Source: CAVXZE01 sp964615365 (lineage in GTDB: Bacteria; Myxococcota_A; UBA9160; UBA6930). Taken from it: a stretch of 64,000 bases of DNA. The position numbers were made by a program, and so were the translations under genes. Below are positions 25,118-33,970 of this stretch, piece after piece. Location: positions 68,597-132,596 of the forward strand of contig CAZTOU010000010.1 of assembly GCA_964615365.1 (NCBI GenBank). The letters run 5' to 3'. Numbering within the stretch: position 1 is the first letter of the stretch; the number at the start of each line of letters is the position of its first letter. The notes under the pieces were generated by a model. That model saw nothing but the letters and a program-made list of their open reading frames with translations, ran no database searches and was not told the DNA's origin.

Positions 25118-26101
25118 CTACGGGTTCTCCTTCGCTTGCTCTTCTGGAGGCGGCGGGAGCTCTGCGGGACTCGCTTCTCCTTCGGCCGCGTGATCCGGCG
25201 CTGTCTCGGAGATCGTACCGCAGCTTCGAGGACGCCATCCCAGCGTCACCGAAGGATCGGCCTCGACTCGCTCCCGATCCTCGACGGCAAACGAACGAGC
25301 CCAGCCGGCGATGTGTCCGGGCACCACGGCGGCGTAGGGGACCCAGTTGCCTCCGTACCACCGGCCGATCTCGCCACCGACGTAGGTGGCATAGGCGGGA
25401 TAGAGGCTCCGGTAGGCGCGCTTCTCGTCTCCGCCGCTGCCATGCGCCCGCTCCCAGCTGAGCGCCTCGGTCGAGGCGACTCCCTCCTGCCAGAGCGGTA
25501 CCAGCGGAAGCTGTCTCAGCGCGGCGTAGGCGCCCCTCCAATGCCGATTCCCCTTGTCGGCGAAATCCTTGGCGTGACCCGCTTCGTGGATCGCGATGGC
25601 GCGGCGATCCGAGTACAGCGATATCGTGTTCGTGTAGGGATTCTAGTGGTCGCCGCCGACCAGGCCCGCGAAGACGCGCTCGGGAATGATCGAGTAGATC
25701 GTGACCGACAGCATCCCCAGCGTCCAGCGCCACGCCATCGGCATCTCCCCATTCCGGACCAGCCGACTCCACTCGCGTCCGGGCGCGTACTGGTTGAGTC
25801 TCACCTTCACATTGCAGAGCCCGTTGGCATCCAGGTACTCGAGGAGGCTGGCCTCGGTCTCCTCGGAGATGTCGTGATTGTCGACCCTCCAGTCGAGCAG
25901 CAGCAGCTTGGCTGGCAGGGAGAAGAAGTAGTGCCCGACGCCGTCGATCAGCTTGTGGGGACGGCCGCGCTCGATCTGCTCCTCGCCCGGACGGAGCTTC
26001 AGGGTCAGATCCGACTCGAGGTCCCTCCCGTAGGGATAGGGTGTGGAGGCACAGGCCAGGGCGAGACTGCCCACGATGAGGAGAATGCCGATGCGCTTCA
26101 T
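25118..26101 (-). pseudogene. lipoprotein-like HEAGH (zincin-type) protein interrupted by an in-frame TAG
   Basis: The first part starts at ATG 26101 with 'GGGAGA' upstream. It has a lipoprotein signal ending 'LALACAS' and runs 152 residues to TAG at 25643-25645. The same frame continues without a break for 174 codons, beginning Asn-Pro-Tyr-Thr-Asn-Thr and soon reaching 'RRAIAIHEAGHAKDFADKG', whose His-Glu-x-x-His resembles a zinc-protease site. A Tyr codon (TAC/TAT) in place of TAG would give one protein of about 327 residues, 'GGDH-Tyr-NPYTN'. The join is so natural that the amber is a point mutation, a sequencing error or a read-through codon. The second part has no start of its own. Confidence 0.7.
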
Positions 26102-26198
26102 GGTGTCTCCCTGCCCCATTCCCCTCGTCGAGCCGAACGGAGGAAATTCCCTTCATGCCGCCATCCTGGTGTGTCGGCCCTTCGCGTGCACCTCGTGA

Positions 26199-26828
26199 TC
26201 AGCTCCGCTGGTAGATCACCAGGTACTGGTCGACGATGAAGTCGTGCCTCTCTACGCGTGCGAACCCCGCCTGCTTCATCCAGTTCTCCAGCTCCTCTGC
26301 TGTGAACTGCTTGACCATGGGTGGCCAGTTGCGGATGAAGCTGATGATCGCCACCCGCCCACCCGGGCGGACGTGGGGATGCAGTCCCTTCAGGTACAGC
26401 TCCGGATCGTCCATCAGATGCAGCACGTCGCAGATGAAGGCGAGGTCGATCGGCTCCGGTAGTCGGGGGTCCCCCTCGCTCCCGAGCACCGTCTCGACGT
26501 TGGTGAGACCCGCCTCATTCGCCGTCCGCTCGATGTGCTCGAGGAGGTTCTGGTTGATGTCGACGGCGTAGACGACACCCGGAGCCAACTCCTTCGCGAA
26601 TGCCCTGGTGAAGACCCCGGACCCGGCCCCGATGTCCGCCACCACCGATCCGGGAGCCAGCCGAAGCGTCTCGACCACTCGACTCACCTGCAATCGCTCC
26701 AGCCGACCCTCGCTCTCCATGTGATCGATGTAGAACCGCGCCTTGATCCAGCTCAGGCACCCTGCGAGCAGTACCGCAACCAACACCGCGGCGAGCAGTG
26801 CTGAGGCCCACGCGACCCTTCGTTTCAT
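26199..26828 (-). CDS. lipoprotein-anchored SAM-dependent methyltransferase
   Basis: This 209-residue protein starts with a basic/hydrophobic signal ending in a lipobox, 'VAVLLAGCLS', followed by a class I methyltransferase core: 'VVADIGAGSGVFTRAFAKEL' (motif I), 'VYAVDINQNLLEHIE', and 'DLAFICDVLHLMDDPELYLK'. SAM is cytoplasmic, so a lipidated, exported methyltransferase is unexpected. The segment may instead be an uncleaved inner-membrane anchor. Similar anchored methyltransferases occur in myxobacteria-like genomes (recollection). The substrate is unknown. Confidence 0.7.
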   Translation of the reverse strand: MKRRVAWASALLAAVLVAVLLAGCLSWIKARFYIDHMESEGRLERLQVSRVVETLRLAPGSVVADIGAGSGVFTRAFAKELAPGVVYAVDINQNLLEHIERTANEAGLTNVETVLGSEGDPRLPEPIDLAFICDVLHLMDDPELYLKGLHPHVRPGGRVAIISFIRNWPPMVKQFTAEELENWMKQAGFARVERHDFIVDQYLVIYQRS

Positions 26829-26981
26829 CTCCCCTCCCTCCTCGTTGACCTGCCAAGGAGCCGAATGCGGACGCCTTCGATCTCCTCACCGGGACCATGC
26901 CGCAGACCGTCTTCGAGATCAGCTCTCACCCGGTTCCACTGCCGGATCCAATCCTTTTCACAGCGGGGTGGTTCTTCTAGG

Positions 26982-27620
26982 ATGGCCATCATGCTCGATA
27001 TCCTCAAGCAGGCCGGGGTCATCCCGGTCATCCGTGCCTCCTCCGCGGCCCGTGCCCGTAGCCTGGCCGGGGTCCTCCAGGAGGCGGGGTTCGAAGTCTT
27101 CGAAATCACCATGACCACCCCAGACGCGACCAGAGTGATCGCCGAGCTCCGATCCCGCGAGGGCATTACCGTGGGCGCGGGCACGGTCCTGAGCGCGGAT
27201 CAGGCCAAGATGGCCCAGGACGCGGGGGCGAGCTTTCTCGTGTCCCCGGCTTTCCTGCCGGAGGTGGTGGAGCGGGGTCTGATGGCGGGCTCGTTCACGG
27301 TTCCGGGCGCGGCCACGCCCACGGAAGTCCTCCAGGCCCACCGCGCCGGCGCGGAGCTGGTGAAGGTCTTCCCCGCGGCTTCGCTGGGTGGGCCCGCCTA
27401 TCTGAAAGGCCTGCGCGCGGTGTACCCAGACATTCCCTTGATGCCCACGGGCGGGATCAATCTCGCCAACCTGGCGGATTACCTGAAGAGCGGGGCTGCC
27501 TGCGTGGGCATGGGCGGCGCGTTGTGTGACGATGCCGCCCTGGAACAGGACGGGATCGAGGGCCTGCGGGAGACCGCGCGCGCGGTCCGGGCCGCCGTTG
27601 ATTCCTTCAACCAGCCTTGA
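26982..27620 (+). CDS. eda: KDPG/KHG aldolase
   Basis: This protein of about 212 residues has the Eda pattern: 'GVIPVIRASSAARA', 'FEITMTTPDA', 'ITVGAGTVLSADQAK', 'FLVSPAFLPEVV', the Schiff-base Lys in 'ELVKVFPAASLGGPAYLKGL', and 'LMPTGGINLANLADYL'. It cleaves 2-keto-3-deoxy-6-phosphogluconate to pyruvate and glyceraldehyde-3-phosphate. The ATG at 26982 or the one at 26991 may be used; the second has AGGA at 8-base spacing. The stop overlaps the TTG start of the kinase gene. Confidence 0.9.
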   Translation: MAIMLDILKQAGVIPVIRASSAARARSLAGVLQEAGFEVFEITMTTPDATRVIAELRSREGITVGAGTVLSADQAKMAQDAGASFLVSPAFLPEVVERGLMAGSFTVPGAATPTEVLQAHRAGAELVKVFPAASLGGPAYLKGLRAVYPDIPLMPTGGINLANLADYLKSGAACVGMGGALCDDAALEQDGIEGLRETARAVRAAVDSFNQP

Positions 27621-28531
27621 GCGAAGACCCCGCAATCCTCTGCCTGGGCGAGGCCCTGCTCGAAAGGGTGGAAGGCAGCGCCGGGGCTTCGGGCCTGAGC
27701 TTCGGAGGCGACACCTCCAATGCGGCCGTGGCCGCCGCCCGCCAGGGCGCCCGTGTCGGCTTCGTCACTGCCGTTGGCGCGGACCCGGGCGGGGATGCCC
27801 TGCTGCGTTTCTGGAAATCCGAGAACATCGACGTCCGCCACGTGCGGCAGGTCCAGGGAGGTCGCACCGGTTCCTACCACGTGGATCCGGATCCTTCGCA
27901 GCGAAGACTTACGTACGACCGCCAGGGCAGTGCAGCTAGCCGCATGAAGCCAGAGGATCTGAACGAGGAGATGTTCCGAGGCGTCTCCTGGTTACACACT
28001 TCCGCCATTTCCCAGGCGATCTCGAGTGATGCGATGGCCACGGTCAGGCGGGCCATGGAGCTGGCGCGACGGACGGGCGCCGGGGTCTCCTATGACACCA
28101 ACTTGAGACTGGCTCTGTGGAGCCTGGATCAGGCAAAGGCGGGCATGCGGCAGGCACTCGAATACACGAACCTGGCTCTTCCGAGCCTGGACGACGCGGT
28201 TGCGCTGGTCGGGACGGAGGATGAAGAGAGCCTGCTGGATTTCTTCCTGGAGGCGGGCGCAGAAACCGTGGCCTTGAGGCTTGGGGAGCGAGGCGCCTGG
28301 GTGGCGACCCCCGAATCCCGATACCGGATTGCCGCGTTTGACGTGGAGGCAGTCGATTCCACCGGCGCGGGCGACTGCTTTGACGGGGTGTTCCTGGCTT
28401 CCCTGTTGAAAGGGGCTTCCCCGGATGAGGCCGGCCGGTGGGCCTGCGCCGCCGCGGCGCTGGCCGTCAGCGGCTACGGCGCCGTGGCGCCCATCCCACG
28501 GGCGGAGGAAGTGGTGCGGCTGTTGGGCTGA
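27617..28531 (+). CDS. kdgK: 2-keto-3-deoxygluconate kinase-like PfkB sugar kinase
   Basis: This 304-residue PfkB-family kinase has 'LSFGGDTSNAAVAAARQGA' near residue 28 and 'VDSTGAGDCFDGVF' near residue 245, which holds the catalytic Asp and anion hole. The overall pattern fits KdgK. The TTG start overlaps the aldolase stop, so the two are co-translated as an Entner-Doudoroff-type pair. IolC, the missing inositol-pathway kinase, is also of this family, so a role with the iol cluster cannot be excluded. Confidence 0.82.
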   Translation: MSEDPAILCLGEALLERVEGSAGASGLSFGGDTSNAAVAAARQGARVGFVTAVGADPGGDALLRFWKSENIDVRHVRQVQGGRTGSYHVDPDPSQRRLTYDRQGSAASRMKPEDLNEEMFRGVSWLHTSAISQAISSDAMATVRRAMELARRTGAGVSYDTNLRLALWSLDQAKAGMRQALEYTNLALPSLDDAVALVGTEDEESLLDFFLEAGAETVALRLGERGAWVATPESRYRIAAFDVEAVDSTGAGDCFDGVFLASLLKGASPDEAGRWACAAAALAVSGYGAVAPIPRAEEVVRLLG

Positions 28532-28575
28532 TGAAGCGCGGGAAGGCGTCACGGTACCTGGAGAGGAACCAGCGA

Positions 28576-29358
28576 ATGGAAGACGATCCTTATCCGATCC
28601 TGCAATACTCGGACGAACGCGAGGCGATCATCGAGCCGGCCACGCTCATCAAGCCGCTCGAGGGCATGCCCCTTCACGGGGTGATCAGCTTCTTCCAGGA
28701 CGTGATCGGCCAGTTCGTGGAGCAGGGGCTGGCAGAGGAGATCACCAGGATCGACAGTGAGATGGGCGCGCATCCGATCTACGTCCACCGGGTTCGAGGC
28801 GAGCGTGTCGCCCTGTTCAATCCGGGTGTCGGCGCTCCACTGGCGGCCGCGACTCTGGAAGCAGCCATCGCATTCGGCTGTCGCAACTTCATCGCCTGTG
28901 GCTCCGCTGGCGTGCTGGACCGCAGCATCGCCGTGGGTCATCTGCTCGTGCCGACCTCTGCGGTGCGAGACGAGGGCACGTCGTACCACTACCTGCCCCC
29001 GGGTCGTGAGGTCGAACCGACGCGCGAAGCGGTAAAGGCCATCGAAGCAGCGCTCGCCCGCCATCACGTGGAGTACCTGCTGACCAAGACCTGGACCACC
29101 GACGGACTCTTCCGAGAGACCCGGGAGCGCACGGCGTTGCGCCGAGCCGAAGGCTGTCTCGCCGTGGACATGGAGGCGGCCGCTCTCTTCGCGGTGGCTC
29201 GCTTCCGAGGTGTCAGGATCGGCCAGATCCTCTACGGCGGGGACAACCTGGACAGCGAAGCGTGGGACAATCGCGGATTTCAGAGCTGCTGGAGCGTTCG
29301 CCAGAAACTCGTCGAGCTTGCCGCGGAAGCGTGTCTGGACCTGACCGAGAACGATTAG
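28576..29358 (+). CDS. nucleoside phosphorylase (uridine phosphorylase-like)
   Basis: This 260-residue protein contains 'FIACGSAGVLDRSIAVGHLL' (phosphate/ribose site) and 'CLAVDMEAAALFAVA', the Glu-x-Met-Glu-type nucleoside-binding segment of the PNP/UDP family. It phosphorolyses a nucleoside to base and ribose-1-phosphate. I chose ATG 28576 because 'GAGAGGA' precedes it; an upstream ATG at 28531 overlaps the kinase stop and is possible. It is probably the third gene of the eda-kdgK operon. Confidence 0.82.
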   Translation: MEDDPYPILQYSDEREAIIEPATLIKPLEGMPLHGVISFFQDVIGQFVEQGLAEEITRIDSEMGAHPIYVHRVRGERVALFNPGVGAPLAAATLEAAIAFGCRNFIACGSAGVLDRSIAVGHLLVPTSAVRDEGTSYHYLPPGREVEPTREAVKAIEAALARHHVEYLLTKTWTTDGLFRETRERTALRRAEGCLAVDMEAAALFAVARFRGVRIGQILYGGDNLDSEAWDNRGFQSCWSVRQKLVELAAEACLDLTEND

Positions 29359-29570
29359 CGAAGGAGAGCCCTCCGGTCGCGATTGAGGAGAAAGGTTTTT
29401 CCGTCCACACAGGTGTGGACGGAGACCTTCCACTTACCCCCCTTCATGCTGAAGAGGAAGTGGCTCTCGTCGGTAGGCTCCCAGTCGAACTTTCGAGCCT
29501 CGTCTCGCGGTCCACCTGGTGATCGCAGCAGGAGGACCGCTACCACGGGCAGCCCACGGATTCCGCTCAC
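29355..29570 (-). CDS. possible small protein or gene remnant, unknown
   Basis: A 71-codon frame from GTG 29570 whose C-terminal part (Phe-Asp-Trp-Glu-Pro-Thr ... 'FLFSMKGGKWKVSVHTCVDG') reads like folded-protein sequence rather than random GC-rich translation. It overlaps the 3' end of the phosphorylase gene by four bases and contains a 24-bp palindrome. The start has only a weak ribosome site and no family was recognised, so it may be a remnant. Confidence 0.25.
   Translation of the reverse strand: MSGIRGLPVVAVLLLRSPGGPRDEARKFDWEPTDESHFLFSMKGGKWKVSVHTCVDGKTFLLNRDRRALLR
29400..29423. repeat. 24-bp perfect palindrome (11-bp arms)
   Basis: TCCGTCCACAC (29400-29410) and GTGTGGACGGA (29413-29423) are exact reverse complements around a 2-bp centre. 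The T-run lies on the 5' side on the plus strand and becomes an A-run downstream on the minus strand, so it is not a standard terminator in either direction. It lies in the convergent gap after the phosphorylase gene. Confidence 0.6.
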
Positions 29571-29620
29571 GTCCCGCCGGAGTCTGCCGTTCAGTTATTG
29601 TCGGTGGTTTGGAGGCCCCG

Positions 29621-31237
29621 CTAGTACCCCCTACCCGCCAGCCTCTCCAATGCGTCCTTCACGGCGTCCGAGAGATTCATCGTCTTCTGGTCCAGACGAG
29701 ACACGCCGCTCGAATAGGAATACGGACAGGTCGGGTCCACACTCCTCGGAATGCCCAGCTGTTTCAGGCTCGACGGGACGAGTTCCTTCGCGATTCGCTC
29801 CGTCAAGCGTTGTCTCGACTGGTATTCCTCACCGAGCGTATTGGCCAACATCATGTAGTACGACTGTATGCTCGCCTTGGACTCCCCCCCGATCCTGCCC
29901 TGGCTGAAAATGTAGTTGTTATCGCCGGAGTAGATGTTCGCCTGCGTGATCCCGACATACATGGTGCGTTCGTCGCGGGAGCGGAGTTCGCGTAGCGTCT
30001 CGCTGAACCAGTCGAGATATGGGTCGACCAGATATTGGCCAGATTCTTTCTGGATCTTCTCGACCCACTCCTTGATGTGGTACTTCGACATCGCGTCCGC
30101 CGATTCTTCCGCTTTCAGCAACTCGTCGATGTACCGATCTTCATCCCAACCGCCAAAGTCGATGCCTCCCTTCTTCACCTCCTGCAGCAGTCGTTGGGTG
30201 TCTCGCTGGCGAAAGATCCTCTCCGGAGCTCTCAAGACCCACGGCTTCTCGAGCCGGCGGATCTTCACCGGAAGGCCCACGATCTGTTCGTAAGCCCTCG
30301 CAACATCCTCGAGGAACCACGGGTTGCACGGTGGGAGTGGGACCAGGATCACCTCGAGCCCTCCCTCTCTCTCGTCGAGCAGGGGAAACGAATCGAGTGT
30401 CAGCTTCTCGATGCCCAGGAAGTCAGCCGCCGCGTCGATGAGTGTGGGATCCTCAGCGCCTTGGAACACGATCCTCGCGCTGTTCATCGCAGCCGCGCGA
30501 TCAGCAGTGTTTTCCATCAGGGTGAGATGCGCCTCGTACTCGAAAGGGAATCTCGGCAGGAGCTGCTGCAATACACTGAGCGATTCCTTCCTGTTGCCGC
30601 CATCCAGCAGGTAGTGCGCATGCCTGAAGATCTCCGACCCATAGGAACCCATGCACACGTTTCCCTCTCGCATCGCCTCGACGTATCGCTGTATGTCAAC
30701 GAACGTCCGGATCCTCTGGTACTTCGAGGCGATCTGCCTGGTTTCGGCCGGACTTGCCGTGTATGTCCAGATCTGGATCGACCTCGGAAGGATGTATCCG
30801 AATACCGTCCGCTCCACGTTCGAATCACGGACACGCGCATGGAGTTCTCGCCGCGCGATCTCAATGAATTCGCCATCCTTGTTCTCCATCTCGGCGTTCA
30901 AACGGCCGAGGAGATTCTTGAACATGGCATCGGCCCGGCGCCTGTCGCTGACGATGTTCTCGACGGACAGCATCAGCGTCCGATCCTCCGTCAGGTAGGC
31001 ATACTGTTCCCAGTCTTCCTTCTCGGAATGGCCCAGCAGAATCAGGGTGTCGCGATGCTCGGAGAAGACGGGTGAGTAGTACTCGGGAAGGAAGGTTGGC
31101 ATCCGAAACGCCTCTGTAACGGGCGTCGGCGGATTGGGCTCGGGCTCTTCTGCAGCGGGGCCCTGCGGTTCTGGCGAGGTGCAACCTGCGAACAAGGCAA
31201 GCAGAGCGATCGGTGCGGTCAGAAGAAGCGCTCTCAT
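29621..31237 (-). CDS. lipoprotein with degenerate archaemetzincin-like C-terminus and DUF4837-like N-terminus
   Basis: This 538-residue protein has a lipobox signal ('LALFAGCTS') and a Pro/Glu-rich linker. Next comes a region (residues about 50-190, 'LPRSIQIWTYTASPAETRQI') resembling DUF4837-type domains. The C-terminal half starts 'VILVPLPPCNPWFLEDVARA' and contains 'MYVGITQANIYSGDNNYIFS', the pattern of archaemetzincin strands. Where archaemetzincin has His-Glu-x-x-His it reads 'ERIAKELVPSSLKQLGI', then 'PTCPYSYSSGVSRLDQKTMN', echoing the family's Cys-x-x-Met-x-Phe and Asp segment without its histidines. It is probably a non-catalytic surface lipoprotein. The domain assignments are from memory. 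Confidence 0.5.
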   Translation of the reverse strand: MRALLLTAPIALLALFAGCTSPEPQGPAAEEPEPNPPTPVTEAFRMPTFLPEYYSPVFSEHRDTLILLGHSEKEDWEQYAYLTEDRTLMLSVENIVSDRRRADAMFKNLLGRLNAEMENKDGEFIEIARRELHARVRDSNVERTVFGYILPRSIQIWTYTASPAETRQIASKYQRIRTFVDIQRYVEAMREGNVCMGSYGSEIFRHAHYLLDGGNRKESLSVLQQLLPRFPFEYEAHLTLMENTADRAAAMNSARIVFQGAEDPTLIDAAADFLGIEKLTLDSFPLLDEREGGLEVILVPLPPCNPWFLEDVARAYEQIVGLPVKIRRLEKPWVLRAPERIFRQRDTQRLLQEVKKGGIDFGGWDEDRYIDELLKAEESADAMSKYHIKEWVEKIQKESGQYLVDPYLDWFSETLRELRSRDERTMYVGITQANIYSGDNNYIFSQGRIGGESKASIQSYYMMLANTLGEEYQSRQRLTERIAKELVPSSLKQLGIPRSVDPTCPYSYSSGVSRLDQKTMNLSDAVKDALERLAGRGY

Positions 31238-31312
31238 GGCTCTCTCCCTCCAGGCAGGTACGACGGGCTCACATCACCCTAGCGCGGACTGCCGAGAACA
31301 ACCGCGAGCCCC

Positions 31313-32212
31313 TCAACGGAGCCGGGCGATCGTCTCCTCGGAGTAGCGCTTGATCGCCTCCAGCTTCACGCGGAGCGGTGGCTGGTCGCGCATGGCGGAA
31401 ACACCCAGCTCGGCCTGGATGCTGGGCTCGGCCCACGGCGTGACCTGGAGATCGGTGACCCCCAGCTCCTCCAGGTGACGGATGTCCTCGACGCTCCGGG
31501 CGTCGGGGCAGTGCAGCATGATGTCGAACCGCTGCTCCTCGCGTCCGAACTCGCGGCGGAAATCGTTCAGCTCCATTGCGAGGGCCTCGATCTCCTCCAT
31601 GGAGTGAACGATGCCGATCCAGCCGTCGCCGTAGCGCGCCGCGCGCTGCAGCGCGGGCCTGCTCGTGCCACCCACGTAGATGGGGATGGGGCTCTTGGGC
31701 ACCGGCGCCATCGTCAGTCGGTCGAAGTCATAGTGCTCGCCGTGGAACTCCACCATTCCGCCTCCCTGAAGGAGGCGGATGATCTGGATGGCCTCGTTCT
31801 GGCGGGCACCACGCGTCTTCATGTCCTGGCCCAGCCACTTGAACTCCTCCGGCATCCAGGCGAGTCCCACACCCAGTGCGAGGCGGTCGTTGGAGATCGC
31901 CGCGACAGAGCACAGCGTCTTGGCTTCCAGAAGTGGCTGACGGATCGCGAGGCGAAGCACGGACGTCACGAAGCGGATGCGTTCGGTCACCGTGGCCATT
32001 GCGGTGATGGCCACCCAGGGGTCCAGGACGGGAACGTCGAGGGGCCAGAACCGGCTGCCGTCGGGGGTGTAGGGATAGGAGGCAACGGTCGTCTCGGGGA
32101 AGAAGGGAGCATCGGCGACCTGAATGCTGTCCCAGCCCCACTCGTCGGCGGTGCGGGCGATCTCCAGGAACTCGGCAGGATCGACCATGAACAGGTGAAA
32201 TCCAAACCTCAT
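31313..32212 (-). CDS. LLM-class (luciferase-like, probably F420-dependent) oxidoreductase
   Basis: This 299-residue protein begins 'MRFGFHLFMVDPAEFLEIAR' and has 'ERIRFVTSVLRLAIRQPLLE', 'DRLALGVGLAWMPEEFKWLG', 'MAPVPKSPIPIYVGGTSRPA' and 'RYGDGWIG'. These are the standard blocks of the bacterial luciferase/F420 oxidoreductase barrel. ATG 32212 is chosen because 'GAGAGGAG' precedes it; a longer frame to 32248 lacks support. The substrate is unknown. It is divergent from the amidohydrolase gene. Confidence 0.82.
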   Translation of the reverse strand: MRFGFHLFMVDPAEFLEIARTADEWGWDSIQVADAPFFPETTVASYPYTPDGSRFWPLDVPVLDPWVAITAMATVTERIRFVTSVLRLAIRQPLLEAKTLCSVAAISNDRLALGVGLAWMPEEFKWLGQDMKTRGARQNEAIQIIRLLQGGGMVEFHGEHYDFDRLTMAPVPKSPIPIYVGGTSRPALQRAARYGDGWIGIVHSMEEIEALAMELNDFRREFGREEQRFDIMLHCPDARSVEDIRHLEELGVTDLQVTPWAEPSIQAELGVSAMRDQPPLRVKLEAIKRYSEETIARLR

Positions 32213-32570
32213 CTCGCATCTCCTCTCATCGGTACCGGGAGCTCGCACTCCGAAAGGACTTCAGAGGATCTCCGCCTTCGGGCTCGACGAAAGCGCAGCG
32301 GATCCTTCGTTCCGCTCCCATTCTCTCGGAAGCAGCGGCGCCCGGTCAATCATCCGATGCTCTTCACGCTCTCTGGAAGTCGAGGTCTCGGGCTCCCGGG
32401 CCGGTCGATCCCGCGAGCTGGTCCGGGATTGCCGACTCGGAGCATGAGCGAGGCCGGACTTGCCGCCGGCGAGAACCTGCCCCAGAGTCGGGCCATGAAG
32501 GAGACCCTGGAGCCGCGACTCGCGAGCACGGTGCTGCAGCAGTGAGCGTTCCCCGGCGTGAGGATTCCGA
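32213..32570. other. 358-bp divergent intergenic region, no gene recognised
   Basis: This stretch separates the LLM oxidoreductase (minus) from the amidohydrolase (plus). Frames on both strands are open, but their translations are Arg/Ser-rich and match no family I know. A short plus-strand frame ending at 32545 might be a gene remnant. It presumably holds both promoters, but no convincing -35/-10 pair or operator was found. Confidence 0.4.
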
Positions 32571-33455
32571 GTGATCATCGACTGCCACTACCACCTCGAT
32601 CCGAAACTGAAGCCCGTGGACGAGCTCCTGGTCGAGATGGACGCGAACGGAGTCGATCGCGTCGCGCTGATGGGAAAGCAGATCGAGCCAATGCCCGATC
32701 CGAGTCGGCTGGTGGTGGCCACGATGCAGTACTGCCTCAGCCACCGGCCGCTCCGAAGACTCATCAAGCCGCTGGTCGCGAACTTCACGGAAGACGGTGC
32801 CATCAAGGTCCCGGGTGGAATTCACCCGATCGATTCGGATCCGCCCAATCAGCCCGTCTTCGACGCGGTTCGAGAGCATCCGGACCGCGTTCTCGGCTGG
32901 GTGTTCGTGAACCCGCGCGGCGAGCTCGACCCGGTGGGGGAGCTGGAACGCTGGGCGGGCTTGCCGGGGTTCGTGGGAGTCAAGGCGCATCCCTTCTGGA
33001 ATCGGCACACGCCTCTCGAGCTAGCACCCGTTGCCGAGCGGCTCGTGAAGCTCGCGAAGCCGATGCTGATCCACTGCGGCTTCGATGCGGAGGGCGACTT
33101 CCGATCGCTTCTCGCCGAGGTCCCGGGGCTCAAGCTGATTCTCGCTCATGCGGCGTTTCCGGAGTACAAGGACGCGTGGCCCGTGATTCGGGACAGTCCT
33201 GGTGTGGTCGTGGATCTGTCCCAGACGAGCTACGTCGCGCCTCGCATGCTTCGGGACGTCGTCGACGCGCTGGGACCGGATCGGTGTCTCTACGGAACCG
33301 ACGGTCCGTACGGACTCCTGCCACCTCGCGAGTACGGGGAGATCAAGCGGCGAATCGAGTCGGCGGTCGCGGACCCGGGAGCGCGGCGGCGGATCCTGGG
33401 CGAGAACATGGTCGATCTGGCCGGCTTGAAGGCGCCGATCCACTCCGAGATGTAG
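32571..33455 (+). CDS. amidohydrolase-2 family (ACMSD/resorcylate decarboxylase-like) metal enzyme
   Basis: This 294-residue TIM-barrel protein has the N-terminal metal pair 'DCHYHLD' (His-x-His), 'MLIHCGFDAEGDF' and 'LKLILAHAAFPEY' with later His ligands, and 'RCLYGTDGPYG' with the terminal Asp. This is the amidohydrolase-2 pattern, covering hydrolases and non-oxidative decarboxylases. The GTG start has 'GAGGA' upstream. The substrate is unknown. Confidence 0.78.
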   Translation: MIIDCHYHLDPKLKPVDELLVEMDANGVDRVALMGKQIEPMPDPSRLVVATMQYCLSHRPLRRLIKPLVANFTEDGAIKVPGGIHPIDSDPPNQPVFDAVREHPDRVLGWVFVNPRGELDPVGELERWAGLPGFVGVKAHPFWNRHTPLELAPVAERLVKLAKPMLIHCGFDAEGDFRSLLAEVPGLKLILAHAAFPEYKDAWPVIRDSPGVVVDLSQTSYVAPRMLRDVVDALGPDRCLYGTDGPYGLLPPREYGEIKRRIESAVADPGARRRILGENMVDLAGLKAPIHSEM

Positions 33456-33529
33456 GCATCCTCGAGTCGGTTCCGAGGCGGGGAGCTCCCTCTGGTGAGA
33501 CGAGCTGAGACCCGCGCCCGTTCAGCTCG

Positions 33530-33745
33530 CTACTCGCGCCTCCGCTTCGCCGCCGCGAGCTCTGCCTGCTCCGACGTCGATAGACCGGCCTCGAGCCCGG
33601 CGTCGATCCGTGCCTGCCGCCGCCACGTATAGATGGTCTGCTGGCTGATCCCGAGCTCTGCCGCGACCTCCGCCACCTTCCGACCGCCCTCGACCAACTC
33701 CACTACGCGCCGCCGGAACTCCGGCGGGTAGCCCCTCCGTGCCAT
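33530..33745 (-). mobile_element. IS3-family transposase OrfA remnant
   Basis: A 72-codon frame carrying the IS3/IS911 OrfA helix-turn-helix ('YPPEFRRRVVELVEGGRKVA', 'ELGISQQTIYTWRRQARID'). It stops at 'AAAKRRRE', where full OrfA proteins continue through a leucine-zipper-like helix. No OrfB integrase with DDE residues and no inverted repeats or target duplications were found nearby, so this is an old fragment. It marks the start of a decayed accessory stretch up to about 37.0 kb. Confidence 0.7.
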
Positions 33746-33970
33746 GCCGTCCCCCTGCACGATTGTGGCAGCGGAGTCCAGTTTCTCACCTCCACGAAAC
33801 CCGGGACAGGGCAGAGCCTCCGGCAAACCCGGGGCGGTTCACTGGCCGAGGGACGGGGAATGGCGAGGTCTACGCCCAAGTTGCGGACTTCGACAACAAC
33901 GGCGACGGTGTTTCCGACGGGGCCGTCTGCTTTGCGGGCGACAAGCACCAATGGTCAATGGAGACAAGCC

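Noticed and set aside
24717..26156. A 479-codon minus-strand frame across the HEAGH gene
   Set aside because: The translation is Arg/Gly-rich shadow; the real protein lies in the neighbouring frame with signal peptide and HEAGH.
29400..29423. Rho-independent terminator for the phosphorylase operon
   Set aside because: The hairpin is perfect but the T-run is on its 5' side, so it cannot terminate in either direction by the usual mechanism.
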